Part shown: positions 53,929 to 63,454 of the stretch, piece by piece
How the letters are laid out: each line of letters opens with the position of its first letter
Numbering within the stretch: position 1 is the stretch's first letter
NCBI GenBank assembly: GCA_033763335.1
Contig: JANRKU010000051.1
Location: 1 to 64,000 of the forward strand
Reading direction: 5' to 3'
Source: GCA-2794515 sp033763335
GTDB lineage: Bacteria; Chloroflexota; Anaerolineae; Aggregatilineales; Phototrophicaceae
DNA: 64,000 nucleotides
Notes under the pieces: generated by a model
What the model was told of the DNA's origin: nothing
Database searches by the model: none
What the model saw: the letters and a program-made list of their open reading frames with translations, nothing else
Translations under genes and position numbers: made by a program

Positions 53929-53960
53929 AGCATATACCCTGTAGTACAGTACAATGTCAA
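53929..53960 (-). promoter_or_regulatory. MerR-type promoter with 20-base spacer
   Basis: On the - strand TTGACA (53955-53960) and TATGCT (53929-53934) are 20 bases apart. The dyad CTGTA-C-TACAG (53939-53949) lies in the spacer, as expected for MerR activators that untwist long-spacer promoters. It would drive the operon merR to copA. Confidence 0.7.
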
Positions 53961-53990
53961 GAGGGGAAAATTGATTTTTAAGAAATTGGT

Positions 53991-54653
53991 CTACTCTGCC
54001 GTGAATCCATTCTTCTTATGGGTGCTATCACAGAAGGGTTTTTTGCCAGACCCACCACAGCGACACAACCATGTTTTATTCCCACGAAATAGGGTCTCGC
54101 CACCACTGCCGATAATCTCAAAATTACCTTGTACCTCTAACGGTCCGTTGGCATGGGCAATAATGGTGAGTTTTCCGCCTTTTTCGTGGTCGCCCTCTCT
54201 GATGATAGGCGCGGTCTCAATGGCTTCAAAACCACTCTCGTTATGGGAATTATCACAAAATGGCTTATTTTTAGATGCCCCACATCGGCATAATGCCACC
54301 CGTGTTTCATGTGGAATATCCAGATTCGTCCCCTGAATGGCTAAATCACCGCGAATTTCAAGCGCCCCATTATGCTGTATACGAATTGTATTCTCGCCTG
54401 CGGGAATTTCTTTTACCCCGTCTTTACGGTCATAATGCAATGCACCCGATGGGCATAATTCGATGGTGGCGACAATTTTTTCCACCGATGCCGCATTTGG
54501 ATTCACCCATGGGCGTTTTTCAATATCAAAAACTTCTGATAGACGTGTGGCACAAAATTTGGCATGAATACAGCGCCTAAAATTATAGGTCACATCCACT
54601 TCTTCGCCTTCATACCGATGTTCTCTTCCAGCACCCGTAGATTTTTCACTCAT
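53991..54653 (-). CDS. Fer4 plus two CDGSH iron-sulfur domain protein
   Basis: 220 residues from ATG 54653. The N-terminal about 75 residues match a Fer4_19 type domain (FRRCIHAKFC...LCPSGALHY), followed by two CDGSH-type zinc-finger-like motifs with LCRCGASKNKPFCDNSH and LCRCGGSGKKPFCDSTH, each C-x-C-x8-C-x3-H. Each CDGSH site should bind a [2Fe-2S] cluster. The arrangement suggests an electron-transfer or iron-sulfur sensor protein in the cytoplasm; targets are unknown. Confidence 0.88.
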   Translation of the reverse strand: MSEKSTGAGREHRYEGEEVDVTYNFRRCIHAKFCATRLSEVFDIEKRPWVNPNAASVEKIVATIELCPSGALHYDRKDGVKEIPAGENTIRIQHNGALEIRGDLAIQGTNLDIPHETRVALCRCGASKNKPFCDNSHNESGFEAIETAPIIREGDHEKGGKLTIIAHANGPLEVQGNFEIIGSGGETLFRGNKTWLCRCGGSGKKPFCDSTHKKNGFTAE

Positions 54654-54677
54654 AACAATTTCTCCCATTAAACAACG

Positions 54678-55091
54678 TTACCAAATAATTCGTACAATCC
54701 CGGCAGAACGAATAAGCGGGTCAGATGAAACAAGTGGTGCATCCAAACGCCTCGCAACACCCGCAATAATACGGTCGTGCATCTCTGGAACACGATTATC
54801 ACGGTCAAAATCAAGAATATGAATTGCGTCTAAAGGAATAAATTTAAAGAAAGGTTTGCTCAATAAGTCTTGGTAAACGACCTGATAATCATTAAACCAG
54901 CGATTTTTGGCATTGGCATAATAAAACTCAGCAAGTACAACCACAGAGATAATCAAAAGTGTTTCACCACGTTCAGCACCACGAAAAACATCAAGCGCGG
55001 TTTGACTCAGTTTGCTATCACGCAAAAGATACCAAATAAGCGCATGGGTATCAACTACATATAATGGCTCAAGGGGTATTTGTTGGGTCAA
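54678..55091 (-). CDS. PIN-domain toxin (VapC-like)
   Basis: 137 residues of a PIN nuclease: YVVDTHALIWYLL starts the first acidic strand, AEFYYAN gives the Glu, and FDRDNRVPEMHDRIIAGVARRLDAPLVSSDP holds further acidic residues. The four-acid site appears intact. It should cleave RNA, often tRNA or rRNA, unless blocked. It overlaps the antitoxin gene upstream by 23 bases, the usual VapBC arrangement. Confidence 0.85.
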   Translation of the reverse strand: MTQQIPLEPLYVVDTHALIWYLLRDSKLSQTALDVFRGAERGETLLIISVVVLAEFYYANAKNRWFNDYQVVYQDLLSKPFFKFIPLDAIHILDFDRDNRVPEMHDRIIAGVARRLDAPLVSSDPLIRSAGIVRIIW

Positions 55092-55383
55092 AATTATCTA
55101 ATTCCTGTTCCCATTCTGTCGCAATAGCGTGCATTTGAGCATGAAAATCTTCTTCACTAATCTCTGGTATATTAGGGTTAGCATATTTTCCATAAAGAGT
55201 TTGAATAGTATCAAATGCCCCAGAAGAGCGCAATATATTCAGTTCATCTATCAACGCCTCACGGGATAATTCCTGATGTATCTGCTTCGATTGTTTTTGA
55301 TGTAGTTTGTAAATGAGTAAATTTTGCTCTTCCAAACTTAATTGTTCTGCCAAATGAATCACTTCATCAAAAGATAAAACCAT
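55069..55383 (-). CDS. VapB-like antitoxin
   Basis: 104 residues from ATG 55383 (MVLSFDEV), with GAGGA 8 bases upstream; the GTG at 55398 lacks a site. Helical pattern with EVIHLAEQLSLEEQNLLIYKLHQKQ and an acidic C-terminal region that would wrap the PIN toxin. No AbrB-type fold is obvious, so it belongs to a less common antitoxin group. Function by position and size. Confidence 0.7.
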   Translation of the reverse strand: MVLSFDEVIHLAEQLSLEEQNLLIYKLHQKQSKQIHQELSREALIDELNILRSSGAFDTIQTLYGKYANPNIPEISEEDFHAQMHAIATEWEQELDNFDPTNTP

Positions 55384-55418
55384 ATCATCTATCCTCACTA
55401 CGTATCTTATGAATCATA

Positions 55419-56246
55419 CTACGGGGTCACTTGCAAATATTGACCCGCCGCCCAACCCGATTGTGTGCTATCACTCGGATTTTGGATGCGCCACCATGTT
55501 AAATTATCTACCAATTCTGGACCTGCGATGATGGTGAATGTATCCCCATCATTGGCGCGAAAAATAATATTTGTGCCAATCACACCCGCATTATCGCGCA
55601 CATTAAGTTGTGTCTCCCCCACCCCAATCACAATCACAGTCGCGCCAATGCCCAGTGGTTGCGGAGTCGGACTAATTTCCACAACAGGTAATGTTGGACC
55701 TGCCAATGAAAAAGTGATATTGGGCTGTCCACCACCGACCACAGGCTCAAAAATGGGCGGAATCGTAGCGGTTGCGGGGACAAGCGGTTGACTAGCAGGG
55801 GTATTGGTTGGCACAAGCGTATTGATGACCATCACAGGCGGGAGTGCAGGCGGAATAGGGGCATTTCGCCCCCCTAAGCCGATAACCGTCAATACGATGC
55901 ACCCCGCGATGATGAATACCACCAGCAACATCAATCCTAATGACCATAAGGGCAAATACATCCCACTCTCGCGCCGATTCCGCGCCCGCCCCCGTTTTTG
56001 TGGGGGTGGCGCATTTTTTGGCGGTGGGACTTTAGGCACTTGTGCCGTTTGGCGCGGTGGTGGCGGTGGAGTCTGCTTGGGCGCTAATTTTGGCGGTGGT
56101 GGGGCAATATTTGGGCGATTCACCACAGGCGGAATCCCGCGTGGCGGGGTGCGTTGGTCAAATTTGCGTGTGCTATCTACCGCGCGGGTTTCTTGTGAAT
56201 CGTCATCATTGGGCAAAAATGGCAATGGCGAAAATTCATCAGTCAT
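55419..56246 (-). CDS. Membrane-anchored SH3-domain protein
   Basis: 275 residues from ATG 56246 (MTDEFSPLPFLP), with GGAGAG upstream. A Pro-rich cytosolic N-terminus (PPPPKLAPKQTPPPPPRQ region) precedes one membrane helix (WSLGLMLLVVFIIAGCIVLTV), a Thr/Pro extracellular linker and a C-terminal bacterial SH3 domain (RDNAGVIGTNIIFRANDGD...WAAGQYLQVTP). It is the type of single-pass wall-facing protein seen often in this genome. It overlaps polX by 4 bases, so both are co-translated; the reason for this pairing is unknown. Confidence 0.8.
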   Translation of the reverse strand: MTDEFSPLPFLPNDDDSQETRAVDSTRKFDQRTPPRGIPPVVNRPNIAPPPPKLAPKQTPPPPPRQTAQVPKVPPPKNAPPPQKRGRARNRRESGMYLPLWSLGLMLLVVFIIAGCIVLTVIGLGGRNAPIPPALPPVMVINTLVPTNTPASQPLVPATATIPPIFEPVVGGGQPNITFSLAGPTLPVVEISPTPQPLGIGATVIVIGVGETQLNVRDNAGVIGTNIIFRANDGDTFTIIAGPELVDNLTWWRIQNPSDSTQSGWAAGQYLQVTP

Positions 56247-58000
56247 CGCTTGCTCTCCATCCAACTTATAAAATCGGCTAATGGGCGTGTATTTAACACA
56301 TTCCCCGCTTCTGCCCATCCACGCCGAGCCGTCATCACCCCGTATGGCATCAAATCCATGTGGTCAGGTGCATGGGCATCCGTATTAATAGCGAGCAGTA
56401 TCCCCATTTCTACCGCACGGCGCACATATACCGCGTCTATATCGAGTCGGCGCGGATTGGCATTAATCTCCAACACCATGTTATGGGCTTTAGCCGCTTC
56501 AAAAACGGCATCCATATCGGCATCTACAGGCTCTCTATCGGGGATATACCGCGCTGTTAAATGCCCAATCATATCCACATGGGGATTGGTGATGGCATTC
56601 AGCAGACGTTGGGTGATTTGAGCGCGTTCTTGACGCAAACTCACATGCAATGAGGCAATCACAAAATCGAGTTGTGCCAAAATGTCATCGGGATAATCTA
56701 AGCCACCATCGGCATTGATGTCCATCTCTGTCCCATGAAAAACACGGATTTTCCCATTCATCAGCGCATCTACCTGACGGACTTCGGCTTGTTGTGCCAA
56801 AAGGCGTTCTATCGAAAGTCCGTTAGCGATACCCAAACTATGCGAATGGTCGGTAATAACGATGTATTCCCGCCCACGCGCATAAGCCTCTTCTGCCATT
56901 TGTTGAATACTCGACACACCATCGCTATAGGTGGTGTGCATGTGCAAATCGCCTTTGATGTCGTTGAGCGTAATCAATTTGGGCAATGTGCCTTTTTGTG
57001 CGGCTTCTATCTCACCCGCATCTTCTCGTAATTCTGGGGCGATAAAAGGCAACCCCACTTGTGCATACACGGCTTCTTCTGTATCACAGAAAATTTTTGG
57101 TGCGTCTTCAATGATAGTACCATCGGCATCCACAGGGCTATAGGCATGTTCATTCAGGCTCAACCCCTTAGCGAGTGCCAATTGGCGCATCCGTACATTA
57201 TGCTCTTTGCTCCCAGAGAAATAATTGAGCGCCGTCCCCCATTTTTCTTTGACCAATATCCGCAAATCGGCTTGCAAGCCATTATGCAATTCAATGCTAC
57301 TCTTGGTCTCGCCTTGTCCCAAAATCCGCGCCACTTGGGGCATCCCCACAAAATACGACATAATTGCGGGGGAATGTTCCATATCTGCCACAGCAATGAG
57401 GATGTCTACATCGCCAATGGTCGGTTTTCCGCGCCGAATACTACCCGCCAGCGCCCCTTCCAAGACATTGGGCAATGCCAGCAATTCGCTTAATAAGGCT
57501 TGTGCCGATGGCAACGCAATTCCAATCGAAATACGCCCCGTTTGGCGACTTAGCGCCTCAATGCCATCTAACACCTTTTTCTCGCTTTTTTCGCCCATGC
57601 CTGCCAACCCGCGCAATTTCCCCGCGAGTCCAGCCTCTTTGAGCGCCTCAACCGTGGTAATGCCCAATTCTTGATAAAATAACATCGCCTTTTTTGGACC
57701 AACACCATTGATATTCATGATGTCTACCAAACCAAGCGGAATTTCTTTAATCAATTTTTCGTAAAAGGCTAATTTTCCGTATTTGAGCATTTCGTTAATT
57801 TTATCTGCGAGGGTTTTGCCGATATTGGGCAATTCTTCTAGCCCATTTTCGGCGGATATAGCGCGTAAATCACGCGGGAGTTCCCGAATTGTCTCGGCGG
57901 CACGCCGATAAGACAGGTAACGGTGGATGTTTTCGCCTTTGAGTTGTAACAAGTCGGCGCAGGTTTCAAATATCTTGGCAATATCACGATTAGTGAGCAT
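56243..58000 (-). CDS. polX: DNA polymerase X family protein with PHP domain
   Basis: 585 residues from ATG 58000 (MLTNRDIAKIFETCADLL), with AAGGA 8 bases upstream. N-terminal helix-hairpin-helix, then polymerase X motifs including SIRRGKPTIGDVDILIAV (acidic catalytic pair), and the C-terminal PHP phosphoesterase, with LHMHTTYSDGVSSI and VITDHSHSLG metal ligands. PolX proteins fill short gaps in base-excision repair, and the PHP part gives 3' end processing. Length and order are normal. Confidence 0.93.
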   Translation of the reverse strand: MLTNRDIAKIFETCADLLQLKGENIHRYLSYRRAAETIRELPRDLRAISAENGLEELPNIGKTLADKINEMLKYGKLAFYEKLIKEIPLGLVDIMNINGVGPKKAMLFYQELGITTVEALKEAGLAGKLRGLAGMGEKSEKKVLDGIEALSRQTGRISIGIALPSAQALLSELLALPNVLEGALAGSIRRGKPTIGDVDILIAVADMEHSPAIMSYFVGMPQVARILGQGETKSSIELHNGLQADLRILVKEKWGTALNYFSGSKEHNVRMRQLALAKGLSLNEHAYSPVDADGTIIEDAPKIFCDTEEAVYAQVGLPFIAPELREDAGEIEAAQKGTLPKLITLNDIKGDLHMHTTYSDGVSSIQQMAEEAYARGREYIVITDHSHSLGIANGLSIERLLAQQAEVRQVDALMNGKIRVFHGTEMDINADGGLDYPDDILAQLDFVIASLHVSLRQERAQITQRLLNAITNPHVDMIGHLTARYIPDREPVDADMDAVFEAAKAHNMVLEINANPRRLDIDAVYVRRAVEMGILLAINTDAHAPDHMDLMPYGVMTARRGWAEAGNVLNTRPLADFISWMESKR

Positions 58001-58028
58001 GAGGCAAATCCTTCTACAGGAAAAATCT

Positions 58029-58054
58029 GTAGGGGCATGAACTATCATGCCCAC
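58029..58054. repeat. Dispersed palindromic repeat, copy 3
   Basis: GTAGGGGCATGA-acta-TCATGCCCAC: inner arms GGGCATGA/TCATGCCC are perfect. Shares its GTAGGGGC...GCCC.AC frame with the copies at 5746, 11774 and 63455. Confidence 0.6.
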
Positions 58055-58085
58055 TTAAATATACAAACGTTCCCTAATTATACCA

Positions 58086-59267
58086 TCAATACACGCGCAA
58101 CATTAACCCTTTGAGATATGCCCCTTCAGGGAAACTCAGCGCCACAGGATGGTCATCCCCAGCGCCCAATGTACGGATAATTTGGGCATCCCGTCCACTA
58201 TCTTCCAAAGCCCCAAAGACAATTTTCTGGAATAAATCGGGGCTAATCGCGCCAGAACATGAAAAGGTGAGCATATAACCACCTTTTTTGACCAGCTTAA
58301 ACCCATTCAGGTTAATATCCTTATAGCCACGCGCCGCTTTATCCACTTGTCCCTGTGTATGGGCAAATTTTGGCGGGTCTAGCACGACCACATCTACTTG
58401 CTCATTCCGACGAGCGCGGTGACGCAATTCCTCAAATACATCGGCTTGCACAAAATCGGCACGCCCATCATTGAATCGGTTCACACGCAAATTATCGCGC
58501 CCCAATTCGAGTGCATCTGCCGATGAATCAATATTGATAACATGTGTGTGTGGGTGCTTGAGGGCATGTAACCCAAATCCACCGCTATAACTGAACACAT
58601 TCAAAATTTCTTTGAGTTGAGGTTCTTGTGCCAGCAATTGCCCCAATAATTGCCGATTTTCGCGCTGGTCAAGGTACATCCCCGTCTTATGTCCTTTATA
58701 GACATCCACTGCAAATTTAACCCCTTCATCAATCACAATATGCTTGAGTGGTGCTTCACCGACCAATACCCCAATAGACGGTTTTAACCCCTCTTTGCCC
58801 CGCACATCCGCATCACTACGCTCAAAAACCCCGCGTGCGCCTGTGATTTCCATGAGCAATTCTGCCAATTCGCGTTTGACTTTATCAATGTGCAAGGTGA
58901 GGGCTTGCAACACCAGCCAATCACCATATTTATCCACAATCAGCCCAGCCAAAAAGTCGTTTTCGGCGTTTATCATGCGATAGGCAGTGGCGGTGAGGTG
59001 CTTACGCCCTTCTATGGCGCGTAAAAACATAGCTTTCCACCATGCTTTGTCAATTTCAACATCTTCAAAAGACAAAATACGAACTTGGATTTGTGAGCGC
59101 GAATTCCAATAGCCACGCGCTAAAAATACGCCATTTTCGGCGCGGACGGTAACAATATCACCGCCTTTTGGATTGCCATCCACACGGGCAATGCCACCAG
59201 AGAAAATCCAAGGATGACGGCGAAAAATAGATTTTTCCCGTCCTTGATGCAAAATAATATCACTCAT
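58086..59267 (-). CDS. rlmI: 23S rRNA cytosine methyltransferase RlmI-like
   Basis: 393 residues. N-terminal PUA domain (ILHQGREKSIFRRHPWIFSGGIARV), then an EEHAD-like linker and a class I SAM methyltransferase with NVFSYSGGFGLHAL (motif I) and VLDPPKFAHTQ (catalytic motif IV). This architecture is that of RlmI, which methylates C1962 of 23S rRNA in E. coli. Its ATGA overlaps the NFACT gene stop-start by 4 bases. Confidence 0.9.
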   Translation of the reverse strand: MSDIILHQGREKSIFRRHPWIFSGGIARVDGNPKGGDIVTVRAENGVFLARGYWNSRSQIQVRILSFEDVEIDKAWWKAMFLRAIEGRKHLTATAYRMINAENDFLAGLIVDKYGDWLVLQALTLHIDKVKRELAELLMEITGARGVFERSDADVRGKEGLKPSIGVLVGEAPLKHIVIDEGVKFAVDVYKGHKTGMYLDQRENRQLLGQLLAQEPQLKEILNVFSYSGGFGLHALKHPHTHVINIDSSADALELGRDNLRVNRFNDGRADFVQADVFEELRHRARRNEQVDVVVLDPPKFAHTQGQVDKAARGYKDINLNGFKLVKKGGYMLTFSCSGAISPDLFQKIVFGALEDSGRDAQIIRTLGAGDDHPVALSFPEGAYLKGLMLRVY

Positions 59268-60985
59268 AGGAAATCGAATTCTTTCTCGCTCTTTGGCGAA
59301 ACAGTAAAGGTTTGTTCGTTACGATATGTCACCATGCCTTGAGCCGCGCCTTTAATCTTTTTGACATAACGGCAACGGGTCATATCCACAGGCACTTTGC
59401 CATCAGCACGGCGGGAACTGTAATAGGCGGCGATAGATGCCGCTTGTTCGATGAGGGTCGGCGGAATCGCCCGCCCATCGTATTTAATCACCACATGCGA
59501 CCCGGGGACATCACGGGCATGAAGCCAAAAATCTTCTGCGCTACCCCGTTTGAATGTGACCATTTCGTTTTGTCGGCTATTTTTGCCCACCCATACCACA
59601 AATCCATCTTGCGAGACTAACCGCAACGGGGCGCTCTGACCACCGCCACCAATCCGCTTGGCACGTTTGCCTTTTACATACCCATTGGCGATGAGGGACG
59701 TGGTCACTTCATCAATATCACCCCAATTTGCCGCCATATCAAGGTCATTTTCCAGTTGCCCCAGTGTATCCAAATGCACACGGGTCTCTTTGATGAGGCG
59801 TGGCACATCCTCTAAGGCGCGTTTTGCCTTATTATACGATGCAAAATAGGCTTGTGCATTCTCCAATGGGGTCAGCTTTGGGTCTAATTTGATGCTCAAC
59901 ATCGCCCCATCCACTTCATATTGGGCTTTCAGTTCTGTTTGTCCCTTTTGGATGGCAAATTGATAAGCGAGGATGAGTTCCCCACATTGTTTGAGGCGTT
60001 CTCGCTCACTATCATCTTTTAGCGATGATTCTAGCGAAAACAGCTTAGACCGATATTTACGCTGTGCCTCTTGCAATGCCAAGCGCACAGGGATTTTTGC
60101 GGCATTATAGGCATTTTCGCCCACGGGCGCACCATAAAATGCCACCAGTGACTTGCTGACCGTTTCCACTTTTTTCCAATTGGGCAAATGCTCAATGGGA
60201 TACACACTATAGGCTTCGACACGCCCATTTTCTTCGATAATGCCCGGTTGCCAATCGCGTTTACGCAATGGCTCTAATACCATCTCTAGCGCCACATGCA
60301 AATCACCTGCATTAGCAGAAGTGGCTTTTTGTTTGGTATCTTCACAGGCACGATACACAATTTCCCGCGCCAATAATGGACTCATCCCCAACATATTCGC
60401 AGTCAAAACTTGATAGGTGCGCGTTTTGGGGTCTATCGTTTGCGATAAGAAATCGGCTATATCGGCTTCCGTGATGGTGAACGGATTGCGCTTGCCCAAT
60501 TGTTTGGGCGGTGGCACATACGGATGATTGGGCAAGCTCACCCGAACACGATTTTCATCTGCCCCAACACGGCGCATACAATCCAATATCGTGCCATTTT
60601 GCACCAGCAAAATATTGCTACGGCGTTCCATCGGCTCTAGGATAAGTTCCATCTCGCCATCTACCGTTTCGAGATGCAAATGCACCACGCGCTCCCATTC
60701 AGGTTGGCTCACATGGACAATTTTCCCACCTTCGACATAACGCCGAAAGAGCAACCACAAGGTGGTCGCTTTTTCTGTGCCACGACGCAATTTTTCTGGG
60801 GTGATATATAAGCGGGGCGCGTTGGTATCGGCGCTCAAGTACAAATAATGGCGTTTTTGATGGGCATAAACTTCTAAGCCAAGCCCTGTTTCATCCACAT
60901 CTAATACATCTTGGATACGCCCTCCAACGAGCGTATCCATAAATTCATCTACCAGCCCTGATAGGGTGAATACATCCAAATACAT
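59264..60985 (-). CDS. rqcH: Rqc2 homolog RqcH (NFACT family)
   Basis: 573 residues. N-terminal NFACT-N domain (VLDVDETGLGLEVYAHQKRHYLYLSAD), central coiled coils, and the C-terminal NFACT-R domain with DFWLHARDVPGSHVVIKYDG. RqcH binds stalled 50S ribosomal subunits with tRNA and adds alanine tails to nascent chains. The pairing with RlmI gives a ribosome-associated pair. It starts seven bases after cytochrome c on the same strand, so transcription may continue from the respiratory group. Confidence 0.9.
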   Translation of the reverse strand: MYLDVFTLSGLVDEFMDTLVGGRIQDVLDVDETGLGLEVYAHQKRHYLYLSADTNAPRLYITPEKLRRGTEKATTLWLLFRRYVEGGKIVHVSQPEWERVVHLHLETVDGEMELILEPMERRSNILLVQNGTILDCMRRVGADENRVRVSLPNHPYVPPPKQLGKRNPFTITEADIADFLSQTIDPKTRTYQVLTANMLGMSPLLAREIVYRACEDTKQKATSANAGDLHVALEMVLEPLRKRDWQPGIIEENGRVEAYSVYPIEHLPNWKKVETVSKSLVAFYGAPVGENAYNAAKIPVRLALQEAQRKYRSKLFSLESSLKDDSERERLKQCGELILAYQFAIQKGQTELKAQYEVDGAMLSIKLDPKLTPLENAQAYFASYNKAKRALEDVPRLIKETRVHLDTLGQLENDLDMAANWGDIDEVTTSLIANGYVKGKRAKRIGGGGQSAPLRLVSQDGFVVWVGKNSRQNEMVTFKRGSAEDFWLHARDVPGSHVVIKYDGRAIPPTLIEQAASIAAYYSSRRADGKVPVDMTRCRYVKKIKGAAQGMVTYRNEQTFTVSPKSEKEFDFL

Positions 60986-60991
60986 AAGAAA

Positions 60992-61489
60992 CTACGGTGT
61001 TTCGGCTAATGGTGAGAGCAAATATGCAATTAAATCACCAATTTCTTGCTGTGTGAGTTCTGTAACATAGACACGGGGCATAACAGTTGGGTAATCTCCC
61101 ACTTCAAACGCACCCGGATACACAATAGCTTCGTATAAATAGCCTTCGGCGGTCATCGGTGGACGGCGATTCGCCGCTTGTAGGTGAGTTTCGCTATAAC
61201 GTGGCGCAAATGTATTGGCTTCGCCATTGTTATGACACGCCATACAGCCTTTGCTTTGGGCAATTTCCATGCCTCGTTGTGGGTCGGCATTTTCTAATAG
61301 CGGGGTAAATTCTGCTACATACGCATCAGCAGACACTTCTTCATCGGTTAATCCGCCACTCGGGCGGCTCAATTGTAGTAATTCAAACAAAAAAATCGCC
61401 CCAAAACCAATAATTAGCCCCACACCAATTAAAATGGGCAGGGATGACATCCGTTTAGGTGTTTTTTCTGGAGGAGTGCTTTGAGTCAT
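60992..61489 (-). CDS. Membrane-anchored c-type cytochrome
   Basis: 165 residues. One N-terminal helix (ILIGVGLIIGFGAIFLFELL) anchors a small cytochrome domain with CMACH (heme c attachment). A Met near MPRVYVTEL could be the sixth ligand. It would pass electrons in the respiratory chain outside the membrane. It lies between RqcH and CtaB, in the heme-A/terminal oxidase biogenesis group. Confidence 0.88.
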   Translation of the reverse strand: MTQSTPPEKTPKRMSSLPILIGVGLIIGFGAIFLFELLQLSRPSGGLTDEEVSADAYVAEFTPLLENADPQRGMEIAQSKGCMACHNNGEANTFAPRYSETHLQAANRRPPMTAEGYLYEAIVYPGAFEVGDYPTVMPRVYVTELTQQEIGDLIAYLLSPLAETP

Positions 61490-61510
61490 GAATGAATCCT
61501 TTGTGTTGTG

Positions 61511-62431
61511 TTATAGGGCAAGGCGTAAGAGCGTATCCACAATCATCGCCAAAAATAAAAAGGCGAGGTAAACGGTGGAATATTTATAGGTGCTACGGGC
61601 CAATGCCTTTGTACCATCTTGGATAAGTTGCCAAGATTTATAAATCAGCCCAACACCCAATAATGCCGCAACGATGAGATAAAACCCACCCAAAAATCCA
61701 AAGAGGGTTGGTAAAAGTGTGATGAGAGTCAGTTGTACCGAATAGAATAACATTTGCAAGCGGGTGACTTCTTCGCCACGCGCCACAGGCATCATCGGCA
61801 CATTCGCTTTTGCATAATCAGTATTCACCAAAAGCGCCAACGCCCAGCTATGTGGCGGTGTCCAATAAAACACGATGGCAAATAAAATCATGGCTTCATA
61901 GCCGATTGTACCCGTGATAGCAGACCATCCCACCAATACAGGGAATGCCCCCGCCCCACCGCCAATGAGGATATTCACCACGGTATTCCGTTTGAGGATG
62001 AGGGTATATAGCACGACATAATAAATGGCACCGATAAACGCCAGCACCGCCGAGAGCAAATTCACAAATACGGTGAGGATGATGAATGACCATGTAATCA
62101 GCCCCAGCCCAAATAATAAGGCATTGAGGGGGTGAATCCGCCCCGATGGAATGGGACGGCGGGAGGTGCGTGTCATTTTGGCATCGAGGTCACGGTCAAC
62201 ATATTGATTAATGGCACTAGACCCTGCCGCCGCCATCGCCCCGCCCAATAATGTGGGCAAAAACAGGCTCATAGAAGGCAATGCGCCAAGTGTTTGACCA
62301 GCCGCAATCACCATCGCCGTTGCAGTCGTAAAACAGAGCAAAATAACAATGCGGACTTTGCTCAATTCCAGATAAATTTTGAGCAATTGCCCAAAGGTGG
62401 GCTTTTCGCCCGTATTGACAGATGAAATCAT
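61511..62431 (-). CDS. ctaB: Protoheme IX farnesyltransferase CtaB
   Basis: 306 residues from ATG 62431 (the longer frame to 62476 overlaps ctaA and has no clear ribosome site). UbiA-type membrane prenyltransferase with NQYVDRDLDAKMTRTSRRPIPSGR carrying the prenyl diphosphate-binding DxxxD acidic motif, and a later YAKANVPMMPV loop. It makes heme O from heme B. It follows ctaA by 26 bases on the same strand. Confidence 0.92.
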   Translation of the reverse strand: MISSVNTGEKPTFGQLLKIYLELSKVRIVILLCFTTATAMVIAAGQTLGALPSMSLFLPTLLGGAMAAAGSSAINQYVDRDLDAKMTRTSRRPIPSGRIHPLNALLFGLGLITWSFIILTVFVNLLSAVLAFIGAIYYVVLYTLILKRNTVVNILIGGGAGAFPVLVGWSAITGTIGYEAMILFAIVFYWTPPHSWALALLVNTDYAKANVPMMPVARGEEVTRLQMLFYSVQLTLITLLPTLFGFLGGFYLIVAALLGVGLIYKSWQLIQDGTKALARSTYKYSTVYLAFLFLAMIVDTLLRLAL

Positions 62432-62456
62432 AATGTTTTTGTTAAATCCTACTCCA

Positions 62457-63401
62457 CTAAGCAACCGCAGAGGCAATATTGCCCACTGATTGCCGACTAT
62501 TTAATGTATCTATGGCACAAATCGCCACCAACAACGCCCACACGGATGAGGCGAGTCCGACATGTGCAACACCCCAGATGGGTGATGCACTCGACAACAC
62601 AAAAAACGCACCAACACCCGCTTGGGCAAAATATAAAACCAACGCCAACAGGCTCAAACGGCGGAGTAAGGTGCCACGTCCGCCACGATAAACATACCAA
62701 ACCAACATAATGAGCATTAGCCCCAAGCCAACCACTGCAAAACGGTGCATCATATGAACCGTTTCGAGTGCGCCCTGACCAAATGGCAACACTTCTCCGT
62801 TACAAAGTGGATAATCTGGACATGCCAACGTTGCCCCACTCCCCCGCACCAATGCCCCTGTGAGGATGATGAGCAACGAGAGTGCCATCGTCACATATGC
62901 CAATGTGGTCACAGTATCACGCGATGTTGGGACGGGTGGTGGACGATGCCACGCAACAATCGCAGACAAAAGCAATGTCGCCAACAACAACATCGCAGAA
63001 GCCAAATGCAATGTGACCACGGTGGGAGGTAAATCGAACAGCACCACCATCGCGCCCAAGCCACTTTGGAAGGCAAATAACCCCGCCGCAATGAAGGTGA
63101 TGGTAATAACGGCGCGATTATTTTGCCGATACCCACGCACTGCCAGCACCAACATCCCAATTCCAAATAACCCAATCAACATCGCAATGAGCCGATGCGA
63201 CCATTCAACCCATGCTGTCAAATTATCTAATGGCGGGATGATTGTCCCATTACACAGGGGCCACGAGTTACCACATCCCAAGCCCGCATCAGTCACACGG
63301 ACAAGCGCCCCAAAAGTGATGAGTCCGACAGTCAGTAAGGTGGTTGTCATGGCGAGGTTGATAAAAGCGCGTGGTTGTTTAGACACTGTTTGCTCGTTCA
63401 T
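62457..63401 (-). CDS. ctaA: Heme A synthase CtaA (COX15 family)
   Basis: 314 residues from ATG 63401 (MNEQTVSKQPRAF). Eight membrane helices in two similar halves. Conserved LGCGNSWPLCNG and LACPDYPLCNG contain the paired cysteines. EWSHRLIAMLIG and the later MHRFAVVGLG carry heme-ligand histidines. It oxidises heme O to heme A for the aa3-type oxidase. A putative second gene for the oxidase lies outside the window. Confidence 0.92.
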   Translation of the reverse strand: MNEQTVSKQPRAFINLAMTTTLLTVGLITFGALVRVTDAGLGCGNSWPLCNGTIIPPLDNLTAWVEWSHRLIAMLIGLFGIGMLVLAVRGYRQNNRAVITITFIAAGLFAFQSGLGAMVVLFDLPPTVVTLHLASAMLLLATLLLSAIVAWHRPPPVPTSRDTVTTLAYVTMALSLLIILTGALVRGSGATLACPDYPLCNGEVLPFGQGALETVHMMHRFAVVGLGLMLIMLVWYVYRGGRGTLLRRLSLLALVLYFAQAGVGAFFVLSSASPIWGVAHVGLASSVWALLVAICAIDTLNSRQSVGNIASAVA

Positions 63402-63454
63402 ATTCCAACAAATCCCCAAATACACATACAATAGAATTTTGCATAAAATGAATT

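Noticed and set aside
55804..56271. Long glycine-rich frame opposite the SH3/proline-rich gene (155 residues)
   Set aside because: It is the complement of a Pro-rich coding stretch and has low complexity with no ribosome site; an artefact of codon bias.
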